A stretch of 7,834 nucleotides of DNA from positions 1-7,834 of the forward strand of contig SKYX01000320.1 in NCBI GenBank assembly GCA_007127655.1, read 5' to 3'. The DNA is from Desulfonatronum sp. Lineage in GTDB: Bacteria > Desulfobacterota > Desulfovibrionia > Desulfovibrionales > Desulfonatronaceae. Shown here piece by piece: positions 5,388 through 7,834 of this stretch (positions within the stretch are counted from its first letter, which is position 1; each line of letters starts with the position of its first letter). Position numbers and translations under genes: made by a program. Below the pieces are notes generated by a model, which saw only the letters and a program-made list of their open reading frames with translations, searched no databases and had not been told where the DNA came from.

Positions 5388-6705
5388 CGACGAGGAATCC
5401 ATCCTCAAGCTGTTTCAGAAGGAATTCTCCCGGCCGGAGCGGACCATTCATGTCGCGTCAACCGGGGCCCAGGCCCGGCAGTTGACCCGGCGCACCGTCT
5501 ACGACGTGGTGATCCTGGACATCCGCCTGCCGGACGCGGACGGGCTGGATCTGTTCACCGAGTTCAAGGAACGGCTCCAGGACGTTGAAATCATCCTGAT
5601 CACCGGCCACGGCAACATCGACAGCGCGGTCCAGGCCATGAAGCTGGGGGCCTACGACTACATCACCAAGCCTTTTAATCTGGACAAGCTGGAACTGGTC
5701 ATCGAGCGAGCCTGGCAGCGGGCTTGCATGCAGCGGGAGAACCGCGGCTATAAGCTGTCCTCGGTCAGTCAGCGGACACACCGGATGGTGGGCACTTCGG
5801 AGAGCCTCAAGCAAATCCGGTATCTGGCCAGCCGGGCCGCGCCCACGGACGTTCCGGTTCTGCTGACCGGGGAAAGCGGGGTGGGCAAGGACGTGGCCGC
5901 CCAGGTCATCCATTCCGGCAGCAAGCGGGCGGACAAGCCGTTTATCATCAAAAATTGCGCGGCCCTGGTCAAAGAGCTGGCCCGCAGCGAGCTGTTCGGT
6001 CACGTCAAAGGTTCCTTTACCGGGGCCACGGAGTCCCGCGAGGGGCTGATGGCCTTTGCCCACAAGGGCACGCTGTTCCTGGACGAAATCGGCGAACTGC
6101 CCGTCGAGGTCCAAGCCTCGCTGCTACGGGTCCTGGAAAACAAGACCTATCGCCGGGTAGGGGAAAAAGAGGAGCGGACCATCGACATCCGGTTCATCTT
6201 TGCCACCAGCCGCAACCTGCTCACCGAGGTCGAGGAGGGTCGATTTCAGGAGGCCCTGTTGCACCGGATCAACGTGTTCAACATCCACACCCCACCCTTG
6301 CGGGAACGCAAGGAAGACATCCCGCTCCTGGTGGAGCACTTCCTGGCCAGCCTGTCCACTTCGCCGACCCGCTACCGGATTACGGACAAGGCCATGCACT
6401 GCCTGCTGAACTATTCCTGGCCCGGCAACGTGCGCGAACTGCGCAACGTCTTGGAGCGGAGCATGATTCTGGCCGACGAAGGGATCATTTCGGACCGGGC
6501 CTTGCCCCGAGAACTGGTGGATCAGTCGCCGCACCTGGGAGACGGGGCGGACGCCGAGGGGTTCTTTTCTTTGCGGGCCATGGAACGGGAGCACATCACA
6601 CGAGCTTTGAACCATTTTGAGGGTAACCGTCAGCAGGCAGCCAAGGCCATGGGCATCGGTCGAAAAACCCTCTACCGCAAATTGAAGGAATACGAATTGA
6701 ACTGA
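5344..6705 (+). CDS. NtrC-type sigma-54-dependent response regulator
   Basis: 453 residues in the classic three-domain order. The receiver domain (about 8-125) has the acidic pair Asp15-Asp16, phosphoacceptor Asp59 (VVILDIRLP), Thr87 (LITGHG) and Lys109 (TKPF). The AAA+ activator domain (about 148-375) has Walker A GESGVGKD (176-183), the sigma-54 contact loop GSFTGA (223-228, with Ser in place of the usual Ala of GAFTGA), Walker B TLFLDEIGEL (243-252) and SWPGNVRELRN (358-368). A Fis-type helix-turn-helix ends the protein (about 414-450: REHITRALNHFEGNRQQAAKAMGIG, then RKTLYRKLKEY). The upstream kinase, overlapping by 44 bp, is its evident partner. ATG 5344 has no strong Shine-Dalgarno, so initiation is probably coupled to kinase translation. 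GTG 5356 behind GAAGGA (5346-5351) is an alternative. The likely target is the sigma-54 promoter downstream at 6931. I recall a similar arrangement in Desulfovibrio vulgaris but could not verify it. Confidence 0.96.
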   Translation: MKDLVSAHYSVLVVDDEESILKLFQKEFSRPERTIHVASTGAQARQLTRRTVYDVVILDIRLPDADGLDLFTEFKERLQDVEIILITGHGNIDSAVQAMKLGAYDYITKPFNLDKLELVIERAWQRACMQRENRGYKLSSVSQRTHRMVGTSESLKQIRYLASRAAPTDVPVLLTGESGVGKDVAAQVIHSGSKRADKPFIIKNCAALVKELARSELFGHVKGSFTGATESREGLMAFAHKGTLFLDEIGELPVEVQASLLRVLENKTYRRVGEKEERTIDIRFIFATSRNLLTEVEEGRFQEALLHRINVFNIHTPPLRERKEDIPLLVEHFLASLSTSPTRYRITDKAMHCLLNYSWPGNVRELRNVLERSMILADEGIISDRALPRELVDQSPHLGDGADAEGFFSLRAMEREHITRALNHFEGNRQQAAKAMGIGRKTLYRKLKEYELN

Positions 6706-6772
6706 CGAATGGCTGTGTGTCTTTTTGACTCAAACAACGGCTTGGTCCGTGTCAAGATGATACGCTTTTCTT

Positions 6773-6907
6773 AATTGTTCGAAAAAATTAGGGTTATTTG
6801 GTTTGCGGTAGGGCTTTACCATTGGAAATGAGGCAAAGCTCCTGAAGATGTATGCCAATATGTCCCTTTTGGTCAGGCTGCTGGGGATGCAGGATGAACG
6901 AACAATT
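6773..6907. promoter_or_regulatory. Candidate activator sites: 9-bp inverted repeat AATTGTTCG / CGAACAATT
   Basis: AATTGTTCG (6773-6781) and CGAACAATT (6899-6907) are perfect inverted copies 117 bp apart. The left copy is itself nearly palindromic about TTCGAA (TTG-TTCGAA-AAA). Relative to the inferred start near 6957 they lie around -180 and -55, and the left one is in the range used by NtrC-type enhancer sites. Assignment to the neighbouring regulator is inference only. Confidence 0.35.
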
Positions 6908-6930
6908 TGATTTTACAGTTTTTTTTTGTT

Positions 6931-6945
6931 TGGCCTGGAAGTTGC
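6931..6945 (+). promoter_or_regulatory. Sigma-54 (-24/-12) promoter of the second adh
   Basis: TGGCCTGGAAGTTGC has the -24 GG at 6932-6933 and the -12 GC at 6944-6945 with the obligatory spacing of the consensus TGGCAC-N5-TTGC. A run of eight T residues lies just upstream (6919-6928). Transcription is expected to start near 6957, leaving a leader of about 78 nt before ATG 7035. A sigma-54 activator gene ends 226 bp upstream. The match, spacing and context together make this the best-supported promoter in the window. Confidence 0.75.
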
Positions 6946-6974
6946 TTTAGGGGAAGCAACAGTCGCTGCAGCGA
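6941..6974 (+). promoter_or_regulatory. Two adjacent dyads over the -12 element and start site
   Basis: GTTGCTT-taggggA-type pairing is exact: GTTGCTT (6941-6947) and AAGCAAC (6954-6960) form a 7-bp inverted repeat with a six-base loop, and its left arm contains the -12 TTGC. Two bases later TCGCTGCAGCGA (6963-6974) is a perfect 12-bp palindrome. They could be repressor operators that block sigma-54 polymerase, or the second could form a hairpin at the 5' end of the mRNA. Confidence 0.45.
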
Positions 6975-7034
6975 AAGCAAGAGTGAATGTTATCCTGTTT
7001 CTTTTCCCCTTTAACCACAAGGATGGTTAGCATT

Positions 7035-7834
7035 ATGGCCGTACGTGAACAAGTTTATGGATTTTTTATTCCCAGCGTGACGTTGATCGGCATCGGCGCC
7101 CACAAGGAAATCCCCGCCAAGATCAAGGCCCTGGGCGGCAAGAAGCCTCTGCTGGTCACCGACAAGGGCATCACCGGCATCGGGATGACCGACCAGATCG
7201 TAAAGCTGATGAAGGAAGCCAAGATGGACTGCGTCGTCTACGACGAGACCATCCCCAACCCCACGGACGAAAACGTCCACGCCGGCGTTGAAGTCTACAA
7301 GAAAAACAAGTGCGACAGCCTGATCACCCTGGGCGGCGGCAGCTCCCACGACTGCGGAAAGGGCGTTGGACTGGTCATTGCCAATGGGGGCAAGATCCAC
7401 GACTTCGAAGGCGTGGACAAGTCCACCAAGCCGTTCATTCCTTACGTGGCCGTGAATACCACTGCCGGAACCGCCTCGGAAATGACCCGCTTCTGCATCA
7501 TCACTGACACCTCCCGCAAGGTGAAGATGGCCATCGTTGACTGGCGCGTCACCCCCGGTGTAGCCATTGACGATCCGCTGCTGATGATGGGCATGCCCCC
7601 GGCGCTGACCGCCGCCACCGGCATGGACGCCCTGACCCACGCCGTGGAAGCCTATGTTTCCACCATTGCGACCCCGATGACCGACGCCTGCGCCGAAAAG
7701 GCCATCGAACTGATCTTCGAGCACCTGCGTCCCGCCGTGGCCAACGGCCAGGACATCAATGCCCGCGAAGGCATGTGCTACGCCCAGTACCTGGCCGGCA
7801 TGGCCTTCAACAACGCCAGCCTGGGCCACGTGCA
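7035..7834 (+). CDS. adh: Iron-containing alcohol dehydrogenase, second copy (3' end outside window)
   Basis: 266 complete codons are visible and the gene runs off the window. MAVREQVYGFFIPSVTLIGIG closely resembles the start of the abundant Desulfovibrio Adh as I recall it (quoted from residue 1, partly). The dinucleotide domain has LLVTDKG (Asp43, NAD-type) and TLGGGSSHDCGKG (GGGS 100-103), then the FucO-like NTTAGTASEMT (141-151). Metal ligands Asp198 and His202 (GMDALTHAVEAY) are present. The third ligand is expected at residue 267, whose codon is cut by the window edge, and the fourth lies beyond. In sulfate reducers this enzyme oxidises ethanol and other primary alcohols to aldehydes with NAD. 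ATG 7035 is preceded by AAGGA (7019-7023). An in-frame ATG at 7023 would add four residues but has no spaced ribosome site. Transcription is probably from the sigma-54 promoter at 6931. Confidence 0.93.
   Translation, partial: MAVREQVYGFFIPSVTLIGIGAHKEIPAKIKALGGKKPLLVTDKGITGIGMTDQIVKLMKEAKMDCVVYDETIPNPTDENVHAGVEVYKKNKCDSLITLGGGSSHDCGKGVGLVIANGGKIHDFEGVDKSTKPFIPYVAVNTTAGTASEMTRFCIITDTSRKVKMAIVDWRVTPGVAIDDPLLMMGMPPALTAATGMDALTHAVEAYVSTIATPMTDACAEKAIELIFEHLRPAVANGQDINAREGMCYAQYLAGMAFNNASLGHV

Larger units (their letters stand above)
6706..7034 (+). other. 329-bp regulatory leader of the second adh
   Basis: No convincing gene lies on either strand and the base composition is AT-richer than the flanking coding DNA. 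Just after the regulator stop is an interrupted dyad, TTGAC (6725-6729) with GTCAA (6751-6755) enclosing ACGG (6737-6740) and CCGT (6747-6750). It lacks a T-run, so it is a poor terminator but a possible protein-binding site. The region then holds a distant inverted repeat, a sigma-54 promoter, two tight dyads in the inferred untranslated leader, and AAGGA (7019-7023) as the ribosome binding site of the next gene. Confidence 0.7.

Noticed and set aside
6706..6760. Intrinsic terminator after the response regulator
   Set aside because: The dyad TTGAC/GTCAA with inner ACGG/CCGT is short and interrupted and is not followed by a T-run; the CTTTTT stretch precedes it instead.

Overview
The window looks like chromosome from a sulfate-reducing Desulfovibrio-like bacterium (Desulfobacterota). 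This is inferred from two iron-dependent alcohol dehydrogenases, the second closely resembling the well-known Desulfovibrio Adh as I remember it, and from the sigma-54 two-component genes. No rRNA or other taxonomic marker is present, so the assignment is provisional. All well-preserved metabolic and regulatory genes lie on the + strand, and the left 1.1 kb is accessory debris on the - strand.

Left part (1-1091): an AT-rich internal piece of an IS4-type DDE transposase (1-256, -), a 170-bp imperfect palindrome (291-460), an apparently intact HigA-type antitoxin (481-828, -), and a scar in which the C-terminal half of a HigB/RelE toxin (832-975) is joined out of frame to the first 37 codons of a type I restriction subunit HsdR (978-1091). 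The antitoxin is thus an orphan beside a decapitated toxin and a decapitated restriction gene. The left edge reads as a recombination hot spot.

Central part (1276-6705): a 514-residue polytopic membrane protein with a good ribosome binding site; a 183-bp gap filled by a second long imperfect palindrome and five tandem GAACC units; then a compact cluster of iron-containing alcohol dehydrogenase (3004-4155), cytoplasmic PAS histidine kinase (4155-5387) and NtrC-type sigma-54 response regulator (5344-6705). The dehydrogenase stop and kinase start share one base. The kinase and regulator overlap by 44 bp. These three genes are almost certainly one translationally coupled operon.

Right part (6706-7834): a 329-bp non-coding leader contains a correctly spaced -24/-12 sigma-54 promoter (6931-6945), short dyads and a 9-bp inverted repeat separated by 117 bp. 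It precedes a second iron-containing alcohol dehydrogenase (7035, running off the window). The simplest model is that the kinase senses a cytoplasmic signal linked to alcohol/aldehyde or redox metabolism and phosphorylates the regulator, which then activates sigma-54 transcription of the downstream adh. The upstream dehydrogenase and possibly the transporter would belong to the same circuit. The signal, the transported substrate and the operator are not visible from sequence. I see no CRISPR array, tRNA, rRNA or prophage.
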